From Takifugu bimaculatus (Eukaryota; Chordata; Actinopteri; Tetraodontiformes; Tetraodontidae): a DNA stretch of 64,000 bases. The position numbers were made by a program, and so were the translations under genes. A model generated the notes under the pieces. It had not been told where the DNA came from. It worked only from the letters and a program-made list of their open reading frames with translations, and searched no databases. The stretch lies in assembly GCA_004026145.2 (NCBI GenBank), contig CP034991.1:9668592-9732591 (forward strand), read 5' to 3'. Positions 37,401 to 48,400 of the stretch are shown here, one piece after another; the first letter of the stretch is position 1, and the number at the start of each line of letters is the position of its first letter.

Positions 37401-39730
37401 TGACTGGACCCAGTGTGTCTTTCCTCAGCATCTATGAGCCTCAGGATAAAGGTGAATGTACAGTAACTGCTATTTTGCATCCTGGGAAATGTAGTTTATT
37501 TAATATTACAAAAAAACGCATAGTTTTGAATGATCCAAAGACAATTGACAGCAAAATTTGAGGAAATTACCTCTGTGAATATTTTAACATTTTGGGATAG
37601 GGTTGACAAAACAAAAAATCAGGATCCTCTGAATCTTTTTTAGTTTGACTTGTTTCTATTTAACCTATAAATGTGTCTTTCTGTTTAGAAGTTTGGAAAT
37701 ATTGAGGTTTGGAACAAACTTGTAAAGTTAATCAGATGCTTTATGAAAACAAAATCAGCTGTTTGTCATTTGTGGAATCAATGACGCCAACACTTCAGAG
37801 GTCATCTCCTGTCCGTTCTGTTGAACTATATAAGAAGAGAATTTATAATCATCAACTGGCTGAAAAAAACTGCTTCATTTGAAATAAATGGTCTCAGAAG
37901 CTGCTGGCTAAAGATTTGAGTAATCCAAAATAGGTTAATATTAAATATCTTATTTAATAAACTGGACAAGAATTACAAAGTTGAATGTCAGAAACAAATA
38001 CTTCAGTGGTGTCAGTTGTTAACTTTAATTTTCAGTTGATCTTTATTTACATAGCATCTGTTACAATCTGCAACTCCTCACTCATTCAAAATTCAGTCAT
38101 TTCCAGAAAGAGAAAGAAACTAAATTATTCATGCTTCTCTTCTGGACAGGAAGTATGTGCACCAAACAGTTCTCCTACCAGGAGCAAAAGCTGCAGCGTC
38201 TCTGTGTGGCTGAACAGTGTCAGTGCATGGCAGGTAAGAGCAGACTTCTGATTGGCTAAACATTGGGCCATCATTACATGTTGATGATTATTTCGAGAAA
38301 ATTAATTTGATGATCACCTTTCAGCAATATGAATCAGATGTAGTTATACAAATAATTATCACATATACTGAACCTGTCACATCAGGGGGCATTGGGAAGC
38401 ACCCAGGGGGCATTTGGGGGTGAAAAGTACCATATTGCTCATGGCAACAGTTATAAACTGGTCCAGTAAATGAGTAGGCAACCTTCTGATCACACCTTTA
38501 CCTGGAACCTGGAGACCACCTCAATGTTTTGAACTGGTATCAATAACCAATATTCAGCTGTTACTGGTGCCTTTTAGCACCCAGTACAGGACCTTTAGCA
38601 GGAAAATCCAGTTCAGAGCTTTGATGGAAAAAACATCCATAATGTAAAGTTATGTGACCTAAAGTGATATTTGTTCATTGTAACAATTTAAACCTCCATC
38701 CTTCCTTGTCATGGTGATATAATCAGTATAACGAAAAGTTTTCCAAACATTTGACATTCAAAATTAACAGACCAAATGACATTGTTGCTTAGCTGCCTGT
38801 GCGACCTACAGAGGAAACGTGGATGTGACCATGACAGCAGCCGTGCGCACAACCGAGACCTGCCGGCCTCACATCAAATATGGTGAGAATGCTTGACATG
38901 TATGTGACATGTGTTTCAACAGCAGGGACCTCATTCCTAATGTATCTAATTGTGTTTTTCTGCAGCCTATAAGGTGACAGTGAAGTCTTCAGCAGCAGAA
39001 GGAGACTTTATGACCTACACAGCCACTGTGGTTGAAGTCCTCAAAAACACAGATAAAGGTCAAATATGTCCACAACAGACTTATATAGTATATATTTGGT
39101 CAAATATCACAACCAACTCACCTTCTCACTGAGCTTACACCACGTACGTAGTTGCAGTTACTATCCTAGACAGACAAATTATCACATTTAGGGGGTCGTC
39201 TAATTATTGGGTTAACATCTTAGTTATGCTGCTATAGGCCGAGTCTGCCGGCTTGTAGGGGGTCTGATAGTTTGCCAAAAATTGCCTGATTGTTGTTAGC
39301 TTTAGCATCAGTCTGTGATTATGAACTAAAATTTAAATGTTTATTGTGATGACATGTCTTATCGTCATGTTTGTCTTGTAGAGTTTGAAGCGCTGAGTTC
39401 AGGTACACAAGTAGAGCTGGTGAAAAAGGCCACCTGCAGATCTGTTGAGGTTCAGAACAACAAACAGTATCTGGTGATGGGATCCAGTGGCTCAGAGATT
39501 ACACTGAACCACAGTTTCAAGTAAGTTCTTTTCCTGATTCTCTTACTTCGTCTCCTTCTTCTTGTCTGACTTCCTGTGTGGTGTCCAGGTATCGTTTCCC
39601 CCTGGACTCAGAGGCGCTGGTGGAGATGTGGCCCACAGATTGCAGTTCTCCTGAGTGTTTAGACTACATTTCCCAGCTGGATGAGTTTGCCCTTGACCTG
39701 CAGTTGATGAGTTGCCCTGGGAGCTCCTAG
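21903..39730 (+). CDS. c5: Complement component C5 (42 coding exons)
   Basis: Secreted complement protein of the C3/C4/C5/alpha-2-macroglobulin family. Cleavage releases C5a and starts the membrane attack complex. Exons 1-24: 21903-21970, 22390-22585, 22666-22819, 22956-23026, 23100-23197, 23404-23486, 23548-23650, 23718-23826, 23897-24029, 24109-24224, 24336-24524, 24753-24956, 25029-25241, 25443-25592, 25662-25788, 25859-25924, 26848-27039, 27195-27279, 27356-27438, 27517-27656, 27746-27979, 28142-28202, 28282-28371, 28587-28799. Exons 25-42: 34624-34699, 34831-34990, 35063-35164, 35240-35411, 35541-35665, 35781-35861, 36164-36316, 36390-36452, 36537-36627, 36708-36747, 36859-36961, 37156-37230, 37346-37451, 38150-38233, 38793-38882, 38966-39058, 39382-39520, 39589-39730. 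The frame is intact for 1690 residues (human 1676). It has a signal peptide, MG domains, C5a, CUB/TED and C345C domains. C5 rather than C3 because the thioester motif is absent. Confidence 0.95.
22880..22954. repeat. (TG)n microsatellite at c5 exon 4 acceptor
   Basis: About 36 TG units run directly into the CAG acceptor of exon 4 (22955). Confidence 0.95.
23237..23403 (+). repeat. 22-23 bp minisatellite containing the exon 6 acceptor
   Basis: About eight diverged units of TTTTATTGTGATTCCAGGTTG fill c5 intron 5. The last unit supplies the real exon 6 acceptor (CAG at 23401-23403). Earlier units carry CAG at 23275-23277, 23296-23298 and 23380-23382. Confidence 0.85.
25402..25440. repeat. (TG)n microsatellite at c5 exon 14 acceptor
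   Basis: TG units reach the TCAG acceptor at 25442 with no other polypyrimidine tract. Confidence 0.9.
25882..25893 (+). other. c5: C5 beta/alpha chain processing site RPKR
   Basis: Exon 16 encodes VRPKRALTEQEKKKK. RPKR is a basic furin-type site at the position of human RPRR, so the beta chain ends here and the alpha chain (C5a first) begins at 25894. Confidence 0.85.
25894..27035 (+). other. c5: C5a anaphylatoxin segment (exons 16-17)
   Basis: Coding parts 25894-25924 and 26848-27035 give 73 residues (human C5a 74). It has the six-cysteine pattern TCC...TC...HC...TCC and ends LGR before His, matching the convertase cleavage position LGR|L in human. The N-terminal helix is very Lys/Glu-rich. 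The intron that splits it holds an 18-bp minisatellite. Confidence 0.9.
26050..26760. repeat. 18-bp minisatellite inside the C5a-splitting intron
   Basis: Unit GTAGCAGGCGTTTCAGAT, regular from about 26200 to 26700 and decayed at both ends; roughly 30-38 copies. Units alternate in a 36-bp higher order (VAGVSG-VAAVSD if read). With 18 a multiple of three, several frames stay open on both strands, which explains the long open frames here. I do not call it a gene. Confidence 0.9.
28587..28799 (+). other. c5: C5 TED domain exon without thioester
   Basis: Exon 24 encodes LVNLPAGSAEAELGILFLQ where C3 and C4 have the Cys-Gly-Glu-Gln thioester. This matches human C5 (LPKGSAEAEL), so the protein cannot bond covalently to surfaces. 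Confidence 0.9.
29558..30375 (+). mobile_element. Deleted Tc1/mariner element, DD36E-like
   Basis: Terminal inverted repeats: CGTTCCAAATTATTATGC near 29572 and, reverse-complemented, TGCTCCAAATTATTACAC near 30366. An open frame at 29652-30182 carries the C-terminal transposase: VLFTDE, FIHDNALSHAARN, WPQSSPDLNTIENLWSILK. I count 36 residues between the second Asp and the Glu; classical Tc1 has 34. The N-terminal DNA-binding part is missing and the frame ends early. Sits in c5 intron 24. Confidence 0.8.
30431..33180 (-). mobile_element. L2/CR1-clade LINE, 5'-truncated copy A
   Basis: Runs antisense to c5 inside intron 24. The 3' end (low coordinates) is GCTATATAAATAAAGATTGAT-like. The order going 5' to 3' is: end of the endonuclease (GDFNIHVD near 33150), linker (32550-33002), and reverse transcriptase with DLSAAFDTVDHSILLHRLE (31818-32237) and HCYVDDTQLYL (31285-31800). 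RT is broken by frameshifts and stops, so the copy is dead. The 3' UTR carries a (GGAGA)n array. Confidence 0.88.
30664..30733. repeat. (GGAGA)n pentanucleotide array in LINE copy A
   Basis: About 13 units in the LINE 3' UTR. A homologous (TCCTC)n array lies at the same element position in copy B. Confidence 0.9.
33181..33899. other. c5 intron 24 remainder, nothing recognised
   Basis: AT-rich sequence between two LINE pieces. No coding, repeat or RNA signal I can support. Confidence 0.4.
33900..34390 (+). mobile_element. 3' end of a second LINE family
   Basis: Reads as the C-terminal RT tail common in fish LINEs: NTVDKLRSSFSNRLLQPR then YRKSFLPSAIKL. An AT-rich 3' UTR follows and the copy ends in tandem CTTGAAT units (34362-34382) after ATGAATAAAGTAAAT. 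Severely 5'-truncated. The family is different from copies A and B; I cannot name it. Confidence 0.7.
34540..34620. repeat. (TG)n-rich tract at c5 exon 25 acceptor
   Basis: TG repeats with GCGT interruptions end at GTGCAG, the acceptor of exon 25 (34623). Confidence 0.9.
38026..38075 (-). mobile_element. L2/CR1 LINE 3'-terminal fragment
   Basis: TTGATCTTTATTTACATAGC and TCTGTTACAATC match the antisense 3' end of copy A (30445-30475). In c5 intron 37. Confidence 0.6.
38150..39730 (+). other. c5: C5 C-terminal NTR/C345C domain exons
   Basis: Exons 38-42 encode the Cys-rich C345C module (MCTKQFSYQEQ, LCVAEQCQCMAAACATY, TETCRPHIKYAYKV, TDCSSPECLDYISQLDEFA, LMSCPGSS-stop). In human C5 this module is a docking surface for C7 and for complement C5 binding partners. 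Human C5 ends at the homologous final Cys; here four more residues follow it. Confidence 0.85.
39155..39262 (+). mobile_element. L2/CR1 LINE 3' UTR fragment
   Basis: In c5 intron 40. Closely matches copy B at 48497-48590 (AGACAGACAAATTATCAC, GGGGGTCGTCTAATTATT, CTGCTATAGGCCGAG). Confidence 0.85.
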
Positions 39731-39773
39731 GTTCCAGAAAAGTGTTTAATTCTTCTGTTATTTTTGATCTGCT

Positions 39774-39779
39774 AATAAA
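39774..39779 (+). terminator. c5: Candidate c5 polyadenylation signal
   Basis: AATAAA 44 bp after the c5 stop codon, implying a very short 3' UTR. Confidence 0.65.
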
Positions 39780-40054
39780 GACCAGATAACACCAGTGTGT
39801 GTTCAGATATTGTCCTTCAAAGGTTCATATTCATGATGTCATCAGAGAAGAGAACAGAGAACACCAGATGGACTATGAATGGTGTTGGTCATGATGATCC
39901 TAATCCTTTATTGTTCTTCTATTTTAAACACAATTTAAGCACTACTTCATTGAAATGCTTCATCTACACATCAAAAAAATAAAACACAAACGAATGTCAT
40001 GATCATCATGTGACAATTATGTTAATCATGTATAATCATGATTAGGATGGTCTT

Positions 40055-40245
40055 GATAATGAGGATGATGGTGATGATGATGAAGGTGATGATGATGACG
40101 GTGGTGGTGGTGATGATGATGGTGGTGATAATGATGAAGATGGTAGTGGTGGTGATGATGATGATGGTGTTGGTGTTGGTAATGATGGTGGTGATGATGA
40201 CGGTGGTGATGATGATGATCATGATGGTGGTGGTGATGATGGCAG
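40055..40245. repeat. (GAT/GGT)n trinucleotide repeat
   Basis: Impure GATGATGGTGGTGATGAT array between c5 and tti2. It produces spurious open frames on both strands. Confidence 0.9.
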
Positions 40246-40507
40246 TCATCCAAGTTGTCAGATGGCATTACTCCAGTCAGCAGGGATGTCGTTGACAGTG
40301 CTCATGTCTTCCTCAAGCTGTAGTAACCAAGGCTAAAGAGTATGGTGGTAGCTCCTCCCAGGAGGTAGTTATCTGGAATTTTGCCTTGGCTCCTCCAGGT
40401 GTGTGAGCATGCGGTGTGAGTGTGAGGTTTAAATAGTATAAAAAGTATTAATTCAGCTCTTATGTCATGTCTGATTTCAAAATCAAATCAGAACTAAAAC
40501 ATTACAT

Positions 40508-41113
40508 CAGAGTTCCCCAATCTTTTACCTGTGACCACAGTCCCCCATCAGAGAGACTGTGGTCAGTTTGTAACAGAAAAAGTGTGACGATCATAGGGAT
40601 GCCTAAACGGAAAAATGTATTGTTTTACAGACAGCCACACACAACCAAATAACCCTTTTGGGTTCTTCATAGAAAAAATGCCAGGAAACAAATAGCACTA
40701 TTTATTAAATAAATAATTACCAAATAACCCTCTCTGGGTTCTTCACAGAAAAAAGTCAGGAAATAAATAGCACTAGTTGTGCCACGCTGTGTCCTGCACA
40801 TCTATGCTCTCTTCCAGTGCTAATGGAAAAAAGTCAAAATTCTTTTGTCTTCTGCTGCAGCTGGGCATATACATTAGACCCAATTTCTTCAATGCATCAG
40901 GTGACTGTACTTTCTGACACTCACGGCATTAAATATACCTCTTCTTCCGCAACAGCATTCATACATTTCTTGACAAGCTCTCCATCAGTGAAAGGTTTAA
41001 AAAGGTCAAATACGAATACACATATATGAAGAAAAAAATAATCAAAATGCATCTCTGGTATTGTTCAGGGGCCAGGCCAAATGTGGAGGCGGCCCATAGT
41101 TTGGGGACCTCTG
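40508..41113. mobile_element. Degenerate hAT-like nonautonomous element
   Basis: Terminal inverted repeats: CAGAGTTCCCCAATCTTTT (40508-40526) against the complement of 41095-41113, CAGAGGTCCCCAAACTATG, 15 of 19 matching. Flanking 8-mers CATTACAT and CATTAAGC share five bases, a possible worn target duplication. An internal 76-bp tandem duplication starts at 40643 and 40719. Confidence 0.6.
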
Positions 41114-41558
41114 CATTAAGCCAACACTGATTTCATAATCTTTAATTTGGCTTCTTGGTTTTTGATGCTTTACTGTATTTCTCTTCCCAGGTGCAGCTGC
41201 AGATAGAACTGATGTGCTTCCTGGATGAGTTCCTCATTTCAATGAGGACTGGGTGGTCTGCTTGTAGAGGTGATGAAGGACCGAGACTGAAGGTCATCTG
41301 GAAGACAGCGCCATCTTTGGGTCCCACAGCTCTATCAGCGCTCCTCTTCTCTGAGGTGGTGGAGCTAACACAACATCCACCAGTAAAACTGTTGGTGTTA
41401 GTGTCCTCATCTTCTCTTAAAGCAGCAAAGAGTTTTCATGTTTCAGCAACCACAATGTTTAGTAGAACACAAGAAGATGGAAGCAAAGACACCATGTTGG
41501 TTCCTTTAATGAGACATTTGTTTATGAAACAAACTGTAGAAAATTCCTGTTTCTCTTC

Positions 41559-43419
41559 TCAGTCTGACTTACAGGAAACAGCAGCTCTGCTCTCACGGAT
41601 GGGCCCAGTTACTGTTGCTAGGCAACGGAGGACATCAGAACTACAACTGCTACCTTCAACCTGCTGAAGAAGAGACTGATGACAGACTCAGAATCAGAAA
41701 TCTTTTAAATCTAAGTTAAAATGGCAACATCAAAAAAATCATGATGAAAATTGTTGCACCAGATGAACTCACCTGCAGGTTTCCATGACAACAGCAGTCC
41801 ATCAGCGTGATGCAGAGAGTAGCTTCACTCATCAGCCTCTGTTTTAGTGAATCATCAAGGTCAGAGTCAGAAGACACGTCCAGCAGAAACTTTAACAAGC
41901 TTCGCAACACCACATCAGCACGAGACGTCATCCTGTATGAAAGATAGAACACCATCCTCATACAAGTGCAACGCAGCAGCGGGACACTCCCTCCGCAGTG
42001 TTTGCCCCTCCTCACCGAGGCCAGGCAAATCTGATCATGTTCTGAAGAGCGCGCAGAACCTTCAGTCGGCTCCTCTCCTCGGATGGATCTCTGACCTCCA
42101 GGTATCCCAGAACCACCCTGTCTAGTCGCCGCATATGTCTGCAGATGGCCACACCCATCCTACAAAAAAGACACTCTAAACCCTCTCTGACACAAACTCC
42201 ATCCTCCCGATGTACCCGCAGTAAAATCCACCCACCTGTCAACATACAGAGGCAGGGCAGAGGCATACACACGCCGCAGCGCCACCTTGTGTTCTGCCTC
42301 CATGTTGGTCAGCATCAGACGCAGCACATCGTCATGCCGGCAGGGCTTCCTGGGGGAGGAAGAAGGGTTGGGTGTGCAGGGGGGCTTCTCTAAAACCAGT
42401 AACAGGTCCAAGAGACACCAGAGGATGGGCTGCATACACACACTTCCTGTTTACTGTACAATAATTGACAAGTCATCAGGTGATGTAATGTATCTTACCT
42501 GTATGACAGCAGCATCTGTGGTGTAAAGGTGTTTGAACAAGGCCTCATACACAACCTCTGCTGTGTTCCACTGACGAAGCTCTGCAGCAGGCTATACACA
42601 GACGCACACGCACACACACACACACACACACATGCACGCACACATGCATACACACAGATCAACGATATTATTTTATTAAGTGTTCACGTTTCTATGCCAC
42701 AGGGGTCAGATCTGCTCTGGATTTCAGGTTAGGGTTACACCTGTTATGAACCAGAGACCAAAGTTTGAAACTGGTTGCACAGGAAAAACTGCAGAGCAGC
42801 CGCCCCAACCAGAAACATATAAACCCAACCTCTGCTGTCTGAACGGCTGTGCACTTGTACCAGATGGTAATCTGTCATACTGACAATGTCCAGAATCAGT
42901 CAAGAAACAGCAGGTTGTGTGCTGAGCCAGCAGCTGTTAATAAGGCAGTCACATCTTCAGAATCCAGGTGCCAGGACCAGGATGGACTATAATTCAGCTT
43001 TTAACCTGAGTCTTCCAGCTAGACTGATGACACAGTTGTTGGTTTAATTAGCAGAGCTGATGAACCAAAGATCATCTCTGGTAGACTGGGCAATCCCACA
43101 AATTGTCTGTCTTTACAGCCAATACTTTTATTTATTTATTATTTAGATGCTGCTCAGCAGTTCTTTAAGTGTTCTAGATTTGACTGCCTTAGAATGTTTT
43201 TGTGCATTTGTGAGGCCCACTGAAATTCAACTGTGTTGCCATGGCAATGTAGTATTGAATCTCAAATCTCACTGTGTTGAGCACTATGTGGTGAAGACAG
43301 CGAACTCCCATAATGCAGTTCTCTGGTTTGTAGTGGTCGGTGAGAAGAAGTGAGGCAGGAAGGAGGCGGGGCAAGAGAGGGGAAAGAAAGGGTTGAGTAA
43401 CCTGAACACACCCCACCCC

Positions 43420-43456
<37 letters not shown>

Positions 43457-44411
43457 TAAGAAGGAACTGTTGTTATGATTCCAATATTTAAAGAATGGCA
43501 TCATCTGTAAATGACAAATGAGTCAAACCTGCAGCACAATCCAAACATAAACAAACTTCACTGCTTCACACCGCTGCCACATGGTTCTAAAACACACAAA
43601 CACAAACACTTTTATAACAGAACATTCAGGGAGGAGATATGATTTCCATTCCCACAGATGGGGCAATTCATTGCAGAAGCACAAACTAACTGGGTCATTT
43701 GAGGTTGCAGGATGTCCAGGATTTTTCCTAGAACTCCATTGTTTTCCCCTGTCAGGAGGTGGCCAGAATCTCTCCAGCCCCCTGCCCTGAGGAGCACCTC
43801 CTGCAGGTTTCTGGCTGCAGCTCTGGAGACAGAGTTGGTCCAAGGCTGATCCTGAGGAAAACATCTCAGGTAAGGCTTCATAATAAAAGTATTGGGGTTG
43901 AAGTGAAGCTTTTAATGTGAAAGAATTCTGGATTCACTCTCACCTGAAAGTGTGTGACAGCAAACACTAACACAGAGGGAGCTATGGTCAGTGGAATGCC
44001 AGTCTGAACACCCCTGTTTCCCAGAGTTTCCAGTAGTGCTGTGAGAGCGGAGCATACTGTGACAGCTTGATATGGAATACTCTGATAGGTGGCAGCAGGT
44101 AACGAGCCATAGTCATCCTCACAGAGCGGTAGAGCAGCAACTCTTACCAGAGCCTTTACCACAGCGTTGTACTCGACCTGAAGTTCTGCTAACCCACTAC
44201 TTGGACTGAACAACCAATCAGGATCAGCGGTTTGGAAAAGATTTGCCACATGACCAATCAGATGGAGCGTTTCAGAGTATGACAACATATTAAGCAGTTT
44301 CTTCTGCAGCTCAGACAGAAATTCCGTGATTGGAGGGAGAGTCTGAGAGGAAAGGGGGGTTTCTGAGGAGGAGGAGAGCTGAAGGTCATCAAATAAGGAG
44401 GACAGGCCCAT
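41559..44411 (-). CDS. tti2: TELO2-interacting protein 2 (9 coding exons)
   Basis: HEAT-like subunit of the TTT complex (TELO2-TTI1-TTI2), which stabilises PIKK kinases such as mTOR, ATM and ATR. Exons in transcript order: 44411-43945, 43851-43691, 43586-43529, 43401-43273, 42591-42499, 42429-42236, 42159-42015, 41932-41773, 41660-41559. They join in phase to 502 residues (human 508). Matches to human TTI2 include VLVFAVTHFQDQPWT, LTGENN, TDHYKPENCIMGVRCLHHI, EAEHKVALRRVYA and RLDRVVLGYLEVRD. The bases just before the ATG form a 3' splice site (CTTCTCAG, exon begins at 44412), so a noncoding exon must lie upstream. The last exon (VEGSSCSSDVLRC...) is the least conserved part and the least certain. 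Confidence 0.9.
43417..43454. repeat. (CA)n, i.e. (TG)n upstream of tti2 exon 4
   Basis: On the transcribed minus strand a (TG)n tract, then GGGGTGGGGTGTGTTCAG, precedes the exon 4 acceptor at 43401/43402. Confidence 0.9.
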
Positions 44412-45470
44412 CCTGAGAAGGAGGCATAGAGGAGAAGAGGAGGAAGAACATGTTAGCTGTCAGATGTTAACATGAAGACAATAGTTTTTTAATAACTTAT
44501 TCAGGTCATTTTAAGATTTGTCTTTTCATAAAAAAAATGTTAGTCCAAGAGAATCACAGCAGCACAAGTGTCTTCAAAGAGCTCCATGACAAGACAATGA
44601 GAGTTTCATATATCATGATATTGCTCTTTAGGGATGCATCATTTCCTTTTGTCCATTGGTTTTTTACATGGTTTCGGCTCTTTGAAGTTTATATATTGAT
44701 CTCATCAACTCTCCGCGGAGGGGGCGGGCATGGACTGGCCAAGACAACCGGAAACGCTAGGCCAGTCAGTGCGACAGTGAAATTAGCACAATAAAGAAAT
44801 AATAAGATAAGGTAGCTCATCTCCTACATTTCTACATTTATTTACAAAGTTAATGACTACAGATCAAATCGACATGATTTCTATAGTAACAAGTTACGAT
44901 ATTTTTCCGGAGATCAGCGTTGGGTCACGAAAAGAAAAAAAAGTCACTTCGTAAATTGTTCTGCACAGTGACCTGAGATCAGCAGCGTCAACACGTCACA
45001 GTCAGCTTTTTCGTCGATAAAAGCAATCGATCCCATTTGACAGATATTAATTCTCGGCAGGCGGAGGCCGCGAAGCAGCCAGGCGTTTTCACCGCAACGG
45101 CTTTGTTCAGATAAATATGTCCGACTTGGTACAAGCTCTATAACAAAGGTTCCGGGAAATAATCGCATTAATCAAGTTGGAGAAATGAAGCTGTATTTTT
45201 TATTGCAATCATGAAATTATATTAGTCCAAACAAACAACAGTTAGCCAACATCACAGCAAGGCGCATCTGAAAAATAGCTCCCTACTTCACGTCAGTGTT
45301 TCAAGGTATGCGCATTCGTGTGTTATTGACGTAGACGATTCTGTACAAAAAGTTACAAAACCATCTTTGAATCACAAGCAATCAAAGAAAAAAAGATGAA
45401 TTTTGTCATTGACTTTTAATATTCTCCCCTCAGTAACCACTCACTCACACACGTATGTATTCATATTGTG
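44412..45470 (-). promoter_or_regulatory. tti2: tti2 upstream region
   Basis: Holds the inferred noncoding first exon and promoter of tti2. A moderately CG-rich patch at about 45040-45130 is the best promoter candidate. I cannot place the first exon. Confidence 0.3.
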
Positions 45471-48400
45471 CAATTCACGCAAAAACAATGTCGGACTCCG
45501 TAGCATTCTCTGCTCCCCTCCCCATTCTGGCCAGCGGTGAAATGTTTAGTCGTATGTCGTTGCTTCGTCGCTGGCTGTCACGGTGGTGCCCCGAAAACCA
45601 GGTGTCCTTTGTAGACGATTCGAACAGTTTTAGGGGGAAAACCTGGTATGATTAGGAGACACGGTGTCCATCCCACCCGGGATGGTGCTTCTCTCATTTC
45701 TAGTAACTTGGCCAAATTAAGTAGACCCAAAGTGACCTGACATACCAGGGTCCAGACCAGAATGCAGAGTTGTAGTCTTACACGGCTGCTTCCATAGAAC
45801 CCTCATCCACCAACAATAACATATTTAATACTATAGAGGTAGTCTCTCCACGGTTCCACGGTTAAAAGTTCACCAAGCACAGAGTAATGGAGTGGTCAAT
45901 CACCATAATCTTATTAAAATTAATACCAAAGCACAAATAGAAGAAACTAACAGCACAATTAAATGTGCATTATTAAATATTAGAACTGTTTTGTGTAAAT
46001 CCCTGTTAGTGCACGACCTGATAGCAGATCATCACATTGATTTATTTTGTCTTACTGAGACCTGGCTTCAGGAGGAGGAGTATGTTAGCTTAAACGAATC
46101 TACTCCTCCTACCCATCTTATCTATCATATTCCTCGTGTTACTGGTCGAGGAGGAGGAGTGGCAGCAATCTATCACTCCAAGTTATTAATTAATCCTAGA
46201 CCCAAACATGACTCCAGTTCATTTGAAAGCCTGACTCTTGGCATCACCCATCTGAACTGGAGGACAGAAAAGCCATTTTTGTTTGTAGTTGTATATCGGC
46301 CCTCTGCTGGACCACATTCAGAGTTCCTATGACAGATCATTCTTTGATCATTTTTACATTTAGGATTAAGGATTCTTCTATGTTCAAAACACAGTCTTAC
46401 TATAGCAGATGTCTTTCAGATAATGCTGTTGCTAAGTTTAAGGAAGTTATCCCTGAGCTAATCCCAGGACCACTGTGTGCTTCTCCAGGGATCAATCATG
46501 ATAATCTTAGCCCTGCAGAGGTTGACTCTATTGCTGAAGGTGCAGCAGCCTCACTGAGAATCACGCTTGATTCTGTTGCCCCCCTGAAAAAGAAAATAGT
46601 AAATTAAAGGAGGTGTGCCCCCTGGTATAATTCACATATTAGGACCCTCAAGCAGAAAAGACTGTCTGGTAGTTTACAAAAAGACCCTCCATAAGGCTAG
46701 AACGGCTTATTTTTCTTCTTTAATTGAAGAAACAAGAATAACCCCAGATTTCTTTTCAGCACTGTGGCCAAATTAACCAAGAATCACAGTGTTTTAGATC
46801 CACGTATCCCTTCTTCCCTTAGTGGTGAAGACTTCATGAGCTTCTTCACTGATAAAGTTCTAGCTATCAGAGAAAAGGCTAACCAGGCCATCCCAACAAC
46901 TGGACCATCACCAGATGTGCTGACTGTGGGAACATACAGGGTCTCTAATGAGCCCTTAAACTCCTTCACCCCTGTATATTTTTCTGAGGTGTCTTCGCTA
47001 ATTCAGAAATCCAAGGCCACCATGCGTCTTTTAGATCCCATCCCAACACACCTGTTGAAGGATGTTTTACCAATGATAGGCAGTTCTATCCTGGACCAGA
47101 TAATTCTTTCTTTAGTGACAGGTTATGTACCCCGGTCCTACAAGGTGGCAGTGATTAAACCGTTGCTTAAAAAACCATCACTGGACCCTGATGTGTTAGC
47201 AAACTATAGCTGATATCCAACCTTCCTTTTATCACTAAAATTCTTGAGAAGGTGGTGGTGACTCAGTTACTGGAGCACCTGCAGAGAAACATGCCTGTTT
47301 GAGATGTTTCAGTCAGGGCTAAGAGCTCACCACAGGACAGAAAAAGCACTTATTAAAGTTACTATTGATCCTCTTATAGATCATGGACTGGTTTCTATGC
47401 TGGTTCTGCTGGACCTCAGTGCTGCTTTTGATACAGTTGATCACAGCATCATACTACAGAGACTGGAACATATGATTGAGATTAAAGGGATAGCACTAGA
47501 CTGGTTTAGATCATATTTATCAGATAGATACCAGTTTGCTCATGTCCATGGCGTTCCCTCTTCATACAGTAGGGTTAGCCATGGAGTTCCACAAGGTGCT
47601 TTACTTGGACCAATCCTTTTCACCTTGTTCATGCTTCCCTTAGGAAACATTATTCAGCAGCATGGGATAAATTTTCATTGTTATGCTGATGACACTCATC
47701 TCTATCTATTCATGAAACCAGAGGAGACAGAGCAGTTAGTGAAGCTTCAGACCTGTCTTAAAGACATAACGTCTTGGATGTCTTCAAATTTCCTTCTCCT
47801 TAACTCAGGAAAAAATGAGGTCATGGTGTTTGGTCCTGAACCTCTCGGGGATAGGTTAGATCACACGATCACTCTAGATGGTATCTCCCTAGCATCTAGT
47901 CTCTCTGTCCTTCAACTCACACATTAAAATAGTCTCTAGAAGTGCCTTTTTTCACCTGAGAAACATCGCAAAGATCAGGAAAATACTGATGCGGCATGAT
48001 GCTGAAAAGTTAGTCCATGCATTTGTCACTTCCAGGCTGGATTATTGTAATTCTTTATTGTCAGGGTGTCCAAACAACTCTTTAAGAAGCCTCCAGGTGA
48101 TCCAGAATGCTGTATCTAAAATTCTGACAGGTATTGACAAAAGAAAACACATAAATCCTGTATTGGTGTCTCTTCATTGGCTGCCCATTAAATTTAGAAT
48201 AATTTTTAAAATTCTTCTCCTGACCTACAAGGTCCTCAGAGGCCTAGCTCCATCCTACTTGGAGGAGCCAGTGACACCTTACCAGCCCAGTAGACCGCTC
48301 CGCTCTCAGAATGCTGGTCTACTTGTGGTTCCCAGAGTCTCTAGGGGTAGAATGGGGGGCCGAGCATTTAGCTATCAGGCCCCCCTGCTGTGGAACCAGC

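Noticed and set aside
40022..40295. Met/Val-rich and His/Thr-rich frames
   Set aside because: Explained by the GAT/GGT trinucleotide repeat.
41155..41558. Plus-strand frame of 170 codons at the 3' side of tti2
   Set aside because: It overlaps the tti2 last exon on the opposite strand and has no recognisable domain or partner exons.
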